Below the pieces are notes generated by a model that ran no database searches, had not been told where the DNA came from, and saw only the letters and a list, made by a program, of their open reading frames with translations. 64,000 nucleotides of DNA from Paraspadella gotoi (Eukaryota > Chaetognatha), in the NCBI GenBank assembly GCA_051294375.1, contig CM119267.1:15974105-16038104 (forward strand), written 5' to 3'. Positions 19,581 to 31,861 of this stretch are shown in pieces; position 1 is the first letter of the stretch, and each line of letters begins with the position of its first letter. The position numbers and the translations under genes were made by a program.

Positions 19581-22500
19581 TATCTATCTATCTATCTTTT
19601 TTTTCTGACATTCTCGCTTCTTATTTTTCCTTATGTCTTTTGTTCACTCGTCAACCGGGTCGCTATTAGTCTCTAAATAGGTTCAAAGAACAACAAAAAA
19701 CAAAAGGCCTTTCTGCGTTTTGCGCTCCAGTTTAGGTGACTCCTAATTAATATTTCATTTAAAAAAAAGAAACGAAATTTGATGAGACAAAAAAGAAAAA
19801 GTCAAAGCTACATAATACAATAAATGTCCTCAAGAAAGTAGCCATCGTATTCCTCATGATGATGAAGAGGATGAAAAAAAAAAAATTGGACGTAGAGTAG
19901 GCGGACTCACTCGGTCTCGCCTTCGAAGATGGTAATTGGATACGAAGAGCGGCTAAGAGCCAAAGCCCTCCATTTTTTCGCCGTCCAAATATCATCAACT
20001 TGGTGTAATCCATAGGATTCGTCCTCGCGCGTGCGTGACCGTCGACCGGCGTGGCCGGGTCGGGGTGGGATACCGATCTTTTTCTCAATCACTCCCCGGC
20101 CTCCATATTTTTTCTGTCTCCTGTTCACCACCCTCTCCACCGTTTTCACCACGCGCTTCCTCGACCCCGCTAGAGACTAAATCACCCGCGGCGCGCCCTC
20201 TGCCGTTGGCTCCGCCCGGTCCCGGCGTTCCCCGCAATCTCTGGCGTGAAGTTCGACCCGTTGGCGGCGGCGTTTTCTCTTCTTTTTTTTTTTTCTTTCT
20301 GGCGGAACGAAGACGCAATTAATGGCGGTGATCTTTTCGCCCGCAAAGTAGATGAATGGATTTCTTCTCTCAATCTCTTCCACTCCCGAGCCTCTCGCGG
20401 TCTTTTTTACTCTCTCCCTCCGGCTCTCCCTCCCTCCTTCCCTTTGGGGCCCCTTTTCATCCCGAGATCAAATGGAGATGTAATCAGAACGACGGGAGGC
20501 CGCGTGCCCGTTGGGCTGTCCATCGGATCCTTAGCTTCATTTCGTTCACGTGATCCACTTTCGAAATAAGGTCCGAAAGAAAACCTTTTTTATTCTTGAT
20601 TTCCTCTTCCCTTCGCCCAAAATGTGTTAAAGTCGCCCTCCCCCCTCCCTGTCCATGTTGGCCCTTCCCATTTTCAAGCGTTAAGGTCATCAGCGGGAGA
20701 CTTCACGATATCTTGGTTGGAGTCCGGTTGAGTGATATTAATTAATTAATTTAATAATACCGCTGTTAACAAAAAAAATCAGACTAGTCCAGGCATCATC
20801 ATCGTCCTAAAATACCGCCATCTTTTGTCGACGTCGACTTAAGACTTCTCCACCGCCATCGTCTGAGAGCATCGGCCTTTGACGAAACCTCGGCAAAGAC
20901 AAAAGACACGGATTATGGGTATAAGAAGATTCATGGAAAAGTTGAGCCAAATGAGATGGAAGAAAAGAGCAGACAATCCAAAGACACGAGTCACGGCCCT
21001 AAGAGACTCTCTATATTTTTTTTCGAGGGGGGCGGGTTGTTCGGTATTGTCTCTTTCATCTCTCTCTCTCTCTCTCTCCCTCCCTCTCCCCCTCTCCCTC
21101 TTCTCCCAGTTTCCCGCACTTTCCATTTCCTTCTCGACTCTTCCCTTCTCCGTTGGAAAGACTGATTTGATTTTTGGAAGCAAAAAGTCGGGAGCTGAAA
21201 GAGACACATCTGTGTTTAAGTTGAAAGAACATTAGTGAGTAAAGTCGTTAAAAAAAATATGAAATTGCATTCGAGAGTGGAAAAAAAAAGTCGGGTAGCG
21301 CATTTGCCCGAGAAAGAAAACGACACTATTTTCATAACGGAAACTACGTTTTGACTCACGTCGCTGACAAGAAAATAGTATAAATCGGCATGAAAACGGA
21401 AAAAAAAAACAGAAAAAAGAAAACCATGAGAAAAAAATTCTTTAAAAAAAAAAAAAATCAAAACACACGAGACCGAAAAGAGAGCGCAGATAAAAACAAG
21501 AGAAAAGAGGGCAAACAATGTCTACGAGGGAAAGAGAAAAGAGGACGAGGTCTTGGAAGAGGATTTGTGACGATAATGGAAATGGGCTCGTGCTCATCCT
21601 TTCCCATCCTCGGTGGTCGCTGCCGAAAGCCCGGGGAGAGAGAGAGAGAGAGAGAGAAAGAAGTTGGAGAAGGCAATCTCTTGCGCGCCTCTCTCCGACC
21701 ACTCTGCCTTGACGGCGACGCGTGACTCCCTCAAGATTTTCACGTCGCTTCTCTCCCCCAATTTTTTTTATCTGCGAATCCAACGTCTCGATGGGGACTT
21801 GTATTTAAAATGTATATAAATTACAAGTTATGTTACATATTTTTACCTTCACATATACAAAACTTGATGGCCCGTGTTGCGAGGTTAATTTTTGGACGAA
21901 ATCTTAAGCACCGTCTTCGTTTTACGAAAATTATCAAGAGTGAAAAAGCAGCGATAACACTGCACAGTGCACCCCCAGAATACAGCCGAGAGCCATCGCA
22001 GCCTCCCTAGAAAATGGGGCCTTTACTTGGGGGATGTGGAAGGATTGTGCGGCCTTTGAATCGGACGTCCGCTCAATTGAACTTTGACTCGAAAACGCTG
22101 GATGTTGGGGGGAGATTCGGGGGGAGGGGGAGGTGGGTTGGAAGAGAAGATGAAGTCCAGCTCGGAATTAGATGGTAGAAGGGTTGGGGTGGCCGCGTTG
22201 GGGGAAAGTAAAGAGAAAACTCGGATCTAATTTTGCTGTATTGCCTAATTTACAATTTTTCAATCTCGGGGATGAATTGAGCGGATAAAAGGCGTGACAG
22301 AGAGAGAGAGAGAGAGCAAGTAAACGAAGTTGGGGGGAAAAACTCTGTCAATCTAATTGGAGGGTGAATAAAAGTGACGGAGCCAATCTCCGAAAAGAGG
22401 GCAGTAAAGAAAGATGTCAGCCAGTCTCTGGGTAGGTGAGGGGATGTGACGACTCTTGGGTAAAAGGAGTGCCCGCTTTCGATCGAGTCCTTCGCTCGGG

Positions 22501-22878
22501 TCCTGACCCCTCTTAACTTATATTCGTCTTCAATCAGTCAGAAAAACTTGACGCTCAATTCCATTCGCGGTCTTTCCCAGAGACGGAATCCGGATGGACG
22601 ATGGACAGACAGACAGACAGACAGACACGTTGAAAGATTCACCAAAGCCAGAGTGTTGAAGTGAATAAGAATTTTGTATCTTAATATAGCCCAAAAAATC
22701 GATGCTATTTGCTAATTCTATGGAGTGAGAATTTTTCAATTAATTGTTATTTAAAAGAAAATCAAGCTTTCGACTAAAAATAAACGAACGTTCGAAACTT
22801 TCAGCTGCTGGGCATTAAGTAAAATAAAAAAAAGTTTAAAACATTTCTATCCTGTGAGAAATGGTAAGTATTTTTATC
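19581..22878. other. Noncoding region with GC-rich patch and short CT/GA runs
   Basis: A TATC microsatellite starts it (19583-19600). A GC-rich patch at about 20020-20560 stands out from AT-rich surroundings and could be a promoter or 5' UTR region, but neither strand gives a convincing protein. CT or GA runs occur at 21060-21080, 21640-21660 and 22302-22318, and (CAGA)n at 22603-22626. No gene is supported. Confidence 0.4.
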
Positions 22879-22909
22879 GAGCCTTGACCGGCGAAGCCGG
22901 GTCAGGCTC
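22879..22909. repeat. GC-rich hairpin, 14-bp arms
   Basis: GAGCCTTGACCGGC and GCCGGGTCAGGCTC surround a GAA loop, pairing at 12 of 14 positions. The core GACCGGCG..GCCGGGTC recurs at 20044-20061, so this is a repeated structure. Confidence 0.6.
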
Positions 22910-23499
22910 TATAATGTTTTAGGGTTGCTTCTTTGTGACGTACGTCGTCGTCGTCGTCGTCACGCTGTTTTCATATATAAAACTACTACGCTTTTATAGG
23001 TTTGGCTGTGACTTACCGTTTTTTTTTAAATAAAAATTATTATGAATTATGATAAAGTTTTACAAAAGTGTGCGATCATAGTAAGTTAAAAATTTAGATA
23101 TGGCTTTTCATCTTGAAATAGCTGTGATATTTTCATATTACATTTGGATTTAAGTATTTTTTGTTTGAATTTCCACTTCATTATGATTTACTGCAATATG
23201 CAAATGAGATTAAAGTACTCCTTATAATATCCAAATTAGTATATAGAAATGCTTTAATCTAATTTACATATTGCAGTATATAATATTGAAGATGAAATTC
23301 AAAAATTTGTTTTAAATTTTTAATAAAAATGGGAACTCAAAGGATTTTTTTAATGAGAAGCTATATCTTAATTTTAATACAAATATAAATTAAATCTTTT
23401 ACAAGCTGCGATTGGAAAAAATTGGAAAAATTTCCAATTGTAAACAATTGTAACATATTTTTGCCTTTCTTTTATTTCTTTAAATTATATATAGATTTT

Positions 23500-23815
23500 C
23501 TTTCCTATATTTGTCAGTTGCTGCTTCTTCTGAACCCTTAAAGTTCAGGTTCTGCAGTGACTGTTCAGCTGGCTTCCAGCTTTCTCTTTCTTTCTGTCTC
23601 TTTGTCTCTCTTTTTCTCTTTCTGTCTCTCTTTCTCTCTCTTTCTGTCTTTCTGTCTCTCTCACTCTGTACGATCGTTCGTTTTTTGAAAAATTCTGATT
23701 ATATTTTCCTTCTCAAAACTTTTATTATCGCCATTTATTCCGCGCTTTTTTTTCAATACAAAATCCCAAATTTATATCTGAGATATAATTGGAAAGAAAT
23801 TCGGTTTTTTTTTTT

Positions 23816-23856
<41 letters not shown>

Positions 23857-24240
23857 ATTTTTTTTAAAAAATGAAGAATAACTTATAATGATATGCATTA
23901 TCACATATAAATCAGCTAATGTAACCTATTATATATGCAGCACTTTCGCCGAATAATATAATTGCATGCATCACATTATAAAAAAAAAAATTTTGTTTTT
24001 ATTTATTATTGCAACTTGGACCGGTTGGCCCACTATTGGCAAATTATATCTAAAATAGGAGTTGATAAGAGAGATATAGTCAAATTAAACATTACTTTTT
24101 TTGTTATTCTGATAATTTGTACTATTATTAAATTTATAAATATTTTTAGTGTATATATTATAAATTAATTAAATATGCAAATATTAAATTTGACCTCGGT
24201 CTGGTTTCTTCCTAAAAAAAGAACAATCTTTTTCTCTCTA

Positions 24241-24287
<47 letters not shown>

Positions 24288-24637
24288 TTTTTTTTCCTTC
24301 TAAAACTTTTATTATCGCCATTTATTCCGAGATTTTCGTGGATTTTTTCCTTCTAAAAACTTTTATTATCGCCATTTATTATTTTATCTCAATACAAAAT
24401 CCCAAAATACAATAACTTACTTAACCTAGATTTCGTGGTCGTTGCGGAGCAACAAGTAAACAATGTCGAGGAACATGACCTAATAACGCGTTACGTGTAT
24501 AAAAAAAAATCAACATAGACCCAATTTCACGACGCCGTTGCGAGGCAACGGATAACCGATATAAACGAGAGTGACCTAATAATGCGTCTCGTTGGTGGGA
24601 AAACTCTCTCTCTCTCTCTCTTTCTCACTCTCCCTCC

Positions 24638-24691
<54 letters not shown>

Positions 24692-24871
24692 TTTTTTTTT
24701 CCTTCTAAAAACTTTTATTATCGCCATTTATTCCGCGCTTTTTTTCTCAATACAAAATCACAAATTTACATCCGAGATTTTTCGTGGATTTTTTTTCTAA
24801 AAATTCTGATTATTCTTTATATAAACGAGAGAGACCTAATAATGCGTTTCGTTGGCGGGAAAACTGTCCAG

Positions 24872-24925
<54 letters not shown>

Positions 24926-24960
24926 ACTCATACACGCATTTGTTTGTTTTATTTACGATG
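23500..24960. repeat. Composite repeat cluster built around (CT)n tracts
   Basis: Four copies of a unit containing ACTTTTATTATCGCCATTTA occur at about 23706-23775, 24294-24330, 24347-24407 and 24699-24795. Three of them directly follow a T-rich end of a (CT)n run. Two blocks with GACCTAATAATGCGT and GGGAAAACT (about 24573-24603 and 24832-24864) sit immediately before (CT)n runs, and a diverged one is near 24477. CGTTGC..GCAACG hairpins occur in the linkers. The simplest reading is a dispersed repeat that carries a CT microsatellite inside it. Confidence 0.6.
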
Positions 24961-24972
24961 AATGATTCAGCG

Positions 24973-25193
24973 CGTCAATGAATCACTATCATCGCATCAA
25001 TGAATGACTATCATCGTATCAATGAATGATTATCATCATATCAATGAATGACTATCATCGCATCAATCATTTGATTATCATCAAATCAGTCATTTTGTTA
25101 TCATCGCATCAATTATTGGTTATCATCGCGTCAATATTTGGTTATCATCGCATCAATATTTGGTATCATCGCATCAATATTTGGTTACTATCG
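24973..25193. repeat. 22-bp tandem array
   Basis: About ten imperfect copies of TATCATCGCATCAATATTTGGT and the variant with GAATGAC. The left copies share one variant (ATCAATGAATGAC) and the right copies another (CAATATTTGGT), as expected for local expansion in two steps. Confidence 0.75.
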
Positions 25194-26113
25194 AAAGCGG
25201 CTCGATCTTTATGCTTTTAAGATTTTTTTTGTATCATTCGCGAGTGGACACTGGGGTAGCTTTTATTCCTTTCTTTGCCTTCAAAACGTTGATACCATAG
25301 TCATATCAAAAGTCATAAGACATTTCATGACTTTTTATCGGTTTTCTGTTATTTGTTAACTCGATTAATAACTTTTTATCATACAGGAATTGAACAACTA
25401 TATTTTTATCCATTACGTTATAATTTGCCCTAAAATGTATTGCTGTGTTTTGCTAGATTTAAACAGCAGCTGCGTTTCGCCCTTTCGGCCGTTTTTGTTA
25501 GAACTTTAGAACTTTTCAACTGACGCACTTAGGTACTATCAACTCTGTTCCTAGATAGAAGGCTTCTATCTACTTCTATCTACCAATGGCTCGAATTAAT
25601 TGTCAAAATATTACAAAACACAAAATAGAATGTTTACTTATAAAAATACAAATAGCGTTAAACAATAACATATTTGAAAAAAAAAAATCACAAATATGGC
25701 ACGTGTAAAATGTATGAGAAATAATTTCCCAGAAAAAAAAAAGTTTTGTAACGATCAAAAATGTTTGACTATATTCTACGTAATATCTTTTTGCTATATA
25801 TCTCTATAATCTTTAATATATACTGGCAAAACCCACGACGGATGTGTCAAGGATGAGATTCCTAAGATAAAGAAAGAGTCTATTGCAACGTTGCATATTA
25901 AAACGATCAATGTTGTCATCGATGTTGCCAAAAATTTCGTAATTTTAATCTCGGATCCGTTTTAAGCTCTGCTGACGAGACGTCAATCGTCGAATTTAAA
26001 ACTCATCCATCGTTTTTCACTCGCACAAGAGATTAAGAAAACTTTCATCGTTTAAATACCGAGAAACTTAGAAGTCGGTAACGACGACGACGATTCGAAG
26101 GATCTTTTTCTCA
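25194..26113. other. Noncoding, AT-rich
   Basis: No gene or repeat is recognised. A short (CGA)n stretch near 26080-26095 precedes a 10-base gap. Confidence 0.5.
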
Positions 26114-26123
26114 NNNNNNNNNN
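26114..26123. other. Assembly gap (10 N)
   Basis: Run of ten N bases. Confidence 1.
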
Positions 26124-29100
26124 GACGTCATCCGAATTAACTGATGCCGATGGGCTTTCTATATCTGCGAGAGAAGTTAAGCGATAGAGGGGGAGAGAGG
26201 AGAGGGAGAGCGCGAGTGCGCGAGTCGCTCTAAACGGCAATTATTTTCTGAGAAATCGATTTTTCGGCATTTCTCTCTCTCTCTCTCTCTCTCTCTCCTC
26301 TCGTCATCCTCCCTCTCTCTGTTTCACTCTTCCCGTCTCTCCTCTCCTCTCATCTTCTCCTCTCTCGCTTGCCGCGCTCGACTCTGCGCTAACTGCGTGC
26401 AACCCTGTGCACTGAGAGATGGCGTCGTGGGTCGTGGGCGGCGCTGGCTCGCCACGAGTCTCCGCGTGGGAGGGGCGTTGACCCGCGCCTCCATCAATCG
26501 GGCCGAGATGGCGCTGGGCGGTCGAGAGGGGAGGGAAGTGGAGGCGTCGTTGATGGCTGTTGAGACGAGGAGACTTTTGCCGAGACTTCGCTAGCGCTTG
26601 CGGTCATTTGTCCTTCAAATTAATCAGCGAACCATTTTATAAACACTTTCGGCATCTTACCCCACAAAATATAATATAATAGCAGTATATTGCTGAACTT
26701 AAATGCTTAAAAAATAAAAATCCTTCAAAATCATAATCGAAGATATAAACATGTAAAGAAGATACGATTTTAAGTTCCATGGGTTAAAAATTTGAAAAAT
26801 TATAAAATATTAAATCAACTTACATATTTTATTGATTCTTACGCACCTTATTGATAGGTTTTTACCTTATGAAAAAACATTTTCCTTATTTAGAGAAAAA
26901 AAAACTATTTTCTTACCTCCTTGCTCGTTCGTTGAATGGGCGACCGAAGAACTTGAGAAGAAAAAATGGCAAATATTAAAAAGAGAAAACAAATAAATAA
27001 GTTTTTTAGTCACTGCGTTTCTACATGCTGTTAGCGACATTAATCGACACAAAGCTACTGTTCAGCGTCTCTGGTATGAAAACTCTTTTAAGATATTTTG
27101 CGTTTCTTCTAAACATAACAGCACTGCCAACCGCTCAAAAGTAAAAAAAAAAAAAAAGAATAAAAAAAATGTTAAAACAATTCAATGAAATTGGACACAG
27201 CTCATTTCTACACTACCTGACGTTACTGTCTAGTGTCTATAAGGCCGAATTAATGGTTTTAAATTTGATTTCTAAGACTAGCTAAGTATTAAGGCTACTG
27301 AAGCCTTTTCCTTGCATGCATGGCGTTCTGAGTTTACGATAGCAAATGTGAAAATCATTTTTTTTAAATCGCTATGTTTTTTTTTTGTCCCGTGTACCAT
27401 TACGCAAACTGGGAAGACCATGCCTCAAGGCAACCGGCTATGGGATTACATGAGAAACACTGTTATCTTTTACTGCAGCAGAAACTTTTTTTACATTCAG
27501 GAATTGGAATTACTACTATGGATATAATTTAAAAAAAAAAACATTCATGCTGCAATACAAGTTTCTACCAAATCTGGGTTTATACCGTGTTGACTACTTC
27601 GAATAAAATGCTTAGCAAGGATTTTAAACGCTTTACTTAATCATTAAGATAGATCTATTATGAACCAAAATAGGCAAAAATAAAGGAATTCATTAATTAT
27701 CATCAATGTATATCATGAACAAGTCAGCAGAATTGCAAGAACGCTAAAACAGATATACAGATTGTGATTGAGAAGACGTTTGGTAGCAATGCGACGGCAC
27801 CTCTCGCTCTGAATTTTTTTTTTTAAATTGGGAAGAACCAGGCTTTTTTTTTTTTCAATAAATCGAGGAAAGGCGTGATCCGTGGTCACGCGTTAGTCGC
27901 CCGAGGCACGGCGCAAGAAGACAACGTCTCAATAACATCTTCAAAAGTTACATTTCAATATATTTCGACGCAAGTCCCGGTTAGACGCGCCGCGGGCGAC
28001 TCGGCTCTTTCTTTCTTTGATAGTCTCGAACGCTGCACTGGCGTTGCGAATACGTGCAACAGAGAGAATTATAGGAAATAAAAAAAAACAAGTTTTCTCC
28101 GTGAAGGTTTTACAAAAGTTAATATAATTCTGCCTCCTGTGAAAAATACTAATAATGCTCCTCTGGGTAGTTGGGGAGGGATGGCGAAGAAAAACAAATT
28201 AATAGTTTTTAAAAATATCTTTTGACGTAAATATATATTTATATATATAAAAGCCACGAGGCTGTTAGCGAATCGGTCAGTGTTTTGTTCAAATTAAAAA
28301 AAAAAAGGTGTACAACTTACGGACACGTAACTTTGATAAGACGTTAGAAACTTTTTATATAAAATTTAGTAATGAAAACAGTCTATCGCTGATTTGACGA
28401 ATAGCAACATGCATGGTGAGACAAAACGGATAGTTTCATTTAACTTTTTTTTTTTTATAAAACGTGATAGTTATTTAGTGCTTGAAAATTGTTTAGATCT
28501 CTTCCTTTTTAGGTAGAAATTTACAAATGTTTAAAATCGCCCATCACGCGGATTACATGGTTGATCACATGTTTAAAACAGAAAGAAAAAATTAGGAGTT
28601 GCGCTCAGTCATGGTTTAAAGCTATGAAATCTGAAATTTTACTTGACTATTCGAAATGTAGATGCGATAACTCGCAACTGGGCGCACGCTCCTGGGTGGT
28701 TATTAGTTAACAAGGGAGCAAAATTAGATTTCATACGATATTTCGTCAAGACGAGGGCATTGATCAAAAAATTCGTTGACCCCAAGGATCGAAGAGGTAA
28801 ATTATCCAAGTAAAAAATAGATATTGAGAATATTTTCTTGGAATTTACTAAGCATATGGAAATACAATATGATGGAAAAAAAATAGCGAATCTAATTATG
28901 CCACCTTAGCTTTAGTGTTATATGTTAAGGACAGAGTGAGAGAAAAGTGAAATAGCGATAGAAAAAGGAAAGAAATATATGGAACGAAAAAACGAAACAA
29001 AAAATGAGCTGAGACTTTTTCGGTCAACAATATATAAGCATTGCCCTACTCTTCGATGCTAAAGTAATCAAATCAACAAAGGAACGAAGCAAAATGAGCA

Positions 29101-29353
29101 AACTTTATCAGTAACTAGATGTAATTTTTTTTTAACTTGGCAATGATATAAGGCAGGTTTGGTGAACAAACCTCTTTATGAACGCTACATTACTGTAAGA
29201 CTGCTATTTTAAAATAAGACTAGTTTATTTTAATTTTTAAAGCAGCAGTAGGACCTTTACTATTTGGTGGCGCTATAAATATAGAATATCATTTTCATTC
29301 GAATATTTACATAATACTATTTTCCAAACAATTCTAATCTGCATAACAAAATA
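26124..29353. other. Noncoding region; GC-rich patch at left end
   Basis: A CT-rich tract (26273-26300) and a GC-rich patch (about 26370-26600) could be a promoter or first-exon region, but its 65-codon frame resembles nothing I know. From 26600 onward the sequence is AT-rich with A/T homopolymers and no coding signal on either strand. Confidence 0.4.
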
Positions 29354-29441
29354 CAGTAGGCTCTCGCCATAACACATTTTTATAAAACTAAAGTAGTTCG
29401 GGATTATATTTTATAATATAAATTATAACGAGAGTCTACTG
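29354..29441. mobile_element. Tigger/pogo-like MITE
   Basis: An 88-bp element with inverted ends CAGTAGGCTCTCGCCATAA and, on the opposite strand, CAGTAGACTCTCGTTATAA, flanked by TA on both sides (29352-29353 and 29442-29443). CAGTAG..CTCTCGTTATA ends and TA duplication match Tc1/mariner-Tigger elements. No coding capacity. Confidence 0.72.
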
Positions 29442-29854
29442 TATACGAAAAAACAGAACAGTTAATAAACCCTTTTGTTTTTTGATTCTATAGCAGGAAA
29501 GATGGCACACATCGACAAAAAACCTATTCTTTCGTATTTACAAACATGCGCACAATAAAACTGTGAGACAACATAGAATCATAGATAAAATTTAGTCAAT
29601 GATTTCTATTTGATGTTTTGATTGCTTATTGGCGGGTCTTAAAAAAACATCTAAAAAAATTTTCGTAGTTGTATTCAGTTAATTTAAAACGAAAAACGGT
29701 TCATAATTCGTGGATATCGTGTTTCTTTCAGGGTAAAGAAATAATTACGTTGTCTCAATACCGAGAGCTAAGTAACAAGAGCTCTATACAACCAGTCTCT
29801 ACAACAATGCTTAGAAGCAACAATCTTTTGCATTCAGTTTCTACAACAACGGGT

Positions 29855-29920
29855 AAAGGGCGGATCCAGCGGGGCCAGCGGGGGGGGGGGCAGCGGGGGG
29901 CCAGAGGCGGGGGTGACTGA
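29855..29920. mobile_element. hAT-like terminus (solo end)
   Basis: AAAGGGCGGATCCAGCGGGG followed by a long G-rich stretch resembles the CAGGGGCGGATCCAG..GGGG ends of hAT elements. No matching inverted end is seen nearby, so only one end is recognised. Confidence 0.4.
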
Positions 29921-30773
29921 GAAAGGGGAGAATCTTTTTTAGGGACCCTAAGAAGATTGAGGACCTTTTTTTTTGTGGGTCAAAATTGGGCGGTGGTCAT
30001 TGGTCAGAGAAGAGGGAAGATACGACGGAAGCACGAGAATTCTAGACGCAGAGGCACCCAACTGCAATTGTCGCAAACAAAGACTGTTGCGCGGAACCGA
30101 GTGCGTCTATCAAAATTCGCAAGATTCAGTCGATCTCTATAAATTTTAATCGAATCCTTGGTTGATCGTTAATTTTCTTGTTTAGAAAACCAAAATTATC
30201 GGCGCGACAAGAATTTTATTTTAAGTATGTAAAGTTATAGATAAGGATACGAGAGGAAAAAAAAGGATAGTCGGAGATAGGGTGAGAGAGAGAGAGAGAG
30301 CGAGAAAGAGAGAAAACGGGAGAGAGAATTCAGACCAAAAAAAAAAAAAGGATAGATAAATCTCGGAGATAGAGACAGAGTGTGATATGATGACGGTTTA
30401 GAAAAGCGGAAAAGATTTTCGGAAAGGAAAAAAAAAGGAAGTTTATACGGGTTAAATTTGCGTTGTTACTGTAGTCGTTGTCGTTCGTCCTTCACGTAGC
30501 AGGGAAAAGTAAATCTTGTCATGAGAATTTAGTGGTACCTTGGTAGAGAAAGGAAAACGAAAAGAGTGCGATGGTCTTTTGTTTGGTTTTGGTTCATCAT
30601 TTGGAGATGACAGGAACACGGACGAAAATTGTAAATTTCAAGTGTTGCTAATGTAAAAACTGTTTCGGTTCCCGTGGACCCGGAATAAAGATAGGACCGA
30701 GACATGGACCAAGAATGGCCCAGACGCACAAAGACGGGAAGGGAGAGATACTTTGGCTTGTTTGTTTTTAGTC

Positions 30774-30806
<33 letters not shown>

Positions 30807-31420
30807 TTCTAAGGGGAGAAAGAGAGACTCGGGTGAAAGAAAGAGTATTGAAAGAGAATACATATATATCGTTAATGTATATACAATAAGGACAATTTCA
30901 GATCATCCAAGTATATGTAGCTTGGGTGCGCAATCACAATTGTTTTTGATTCTTCACTGTAAACGGAGTGCGTGTCACTAAATTAAACGGATCGGATTTA
31001 AGTAAACGGAAATATTTAAAACAAATAATTTCTTTAGTCGCCAGCCGATCGCTGGCCGGTGGCCGGCCAACTAGCCAAGCTACAAATAAAAAACCAAAGT
31101 CAAAACTATCAAAAGTTTATGTGGCGCTACAGGTTTTTTTCTTTCTTTCTATTAAAAATCTACGGATGAAAAAAAAAAAGGAAAGTATTAATTAATATGA
31201 GTCTTTTTAAGGAAGTCAGTTTTTGGTGCGCGACTGATTTTTAAAAGAAAAAACAAATTAAATCTAAGATAAGGTAAGGGAGAGAGAAAATATGATCATC
31301 TACTTAGGAGAAGGGCATAAAGGGGAATAGGTGTTTAGGAATGAGAAAATAAAATCAAACTGTTGGCGGGTGAAGAGAATTGTCTTACATTTGGTGCGTT
31401 TCTCACGGAAGGGGGGCTAG
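29921..31420. other. Noncoding, GA microsatellites
   Basis: Purine-rich patches with GA runs at about 30283-30300 and 30775-30807. No gene is supported. The right end leads into the 3' flank of the Musashi gene. Confidence 0.45.
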
Positions 31421-31513
31421 GCAGGGCCTGTAACGAGATGCCTGTCGAAGCGAAGCCTGTCGTGAGGCGAGGCCTGTAAAGAGGCGAGGCCTGTAGAGAG
31501 GCGAGGCCTGTCC
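31421..31513. repeat. 16-18-bp tandem repeat in Musashi 3' flank
   Basis: Five to six imperfect copies of AGGCGAGGCCTGTAAAG, the right-most three nearly identical. It lies about 350 bp beyond the Musashi stop codon, probably in the 3' UTR or just past it. Confidence 0.7.
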
Positions 31514-31861
31514 AGTTCGTTGTCGACGACAATTTTTTTGTTGGTCAATCGCCCGCCATGAAGGAGGAGGAGGAGGAGGAGGCGGAGGAACGAGGAAAAG
31601 GGGGGGTGAAGTGGTCTGAACGAGAGAGGGAGAGAAGAGGGGTAAGGAAGAGAAGAGAGGGGAAAGGAAGAGATAGGGGTAAGGAAGAGAAGAGATGGGG
31701 AAAGGAAAGAGAAGAGAAGGGAAGGGCACGAAGCGGCTGTGTATTAGGGAAGGAAAAAGAGATTGGGGGTGGGGGGCGTAAAAAAAAGTCTTTGTGGATG
31801 AAGGGTCGGGCGGGAGGAATGAGGGCAAGGGAGTTTCCTTTTTCTTTCCTTTCTCCTCCTC
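31514..31861 (-). other. Probable Musashi 3' UTR
   Basis: The sequence is purine-rich on the plus strand (31558-31810), so an mRNA from the minus strand would carry a long pyrimidine-rich 3' UTR beginning right after the TGA. No clear AATAAA on the minus strand was located in this segment. Confidence 0.35.

Noticed and set aside
22603-22626. (CAGA)n as a functional motif
   Set aside because: Short tetranucleotide microsatellite only.
24955-25200. CRISPR-like regular repeat
   Set aside because: Units are contiguous and imperfect with no unique spacers; an ordinary tandem repeat in animal DNA.
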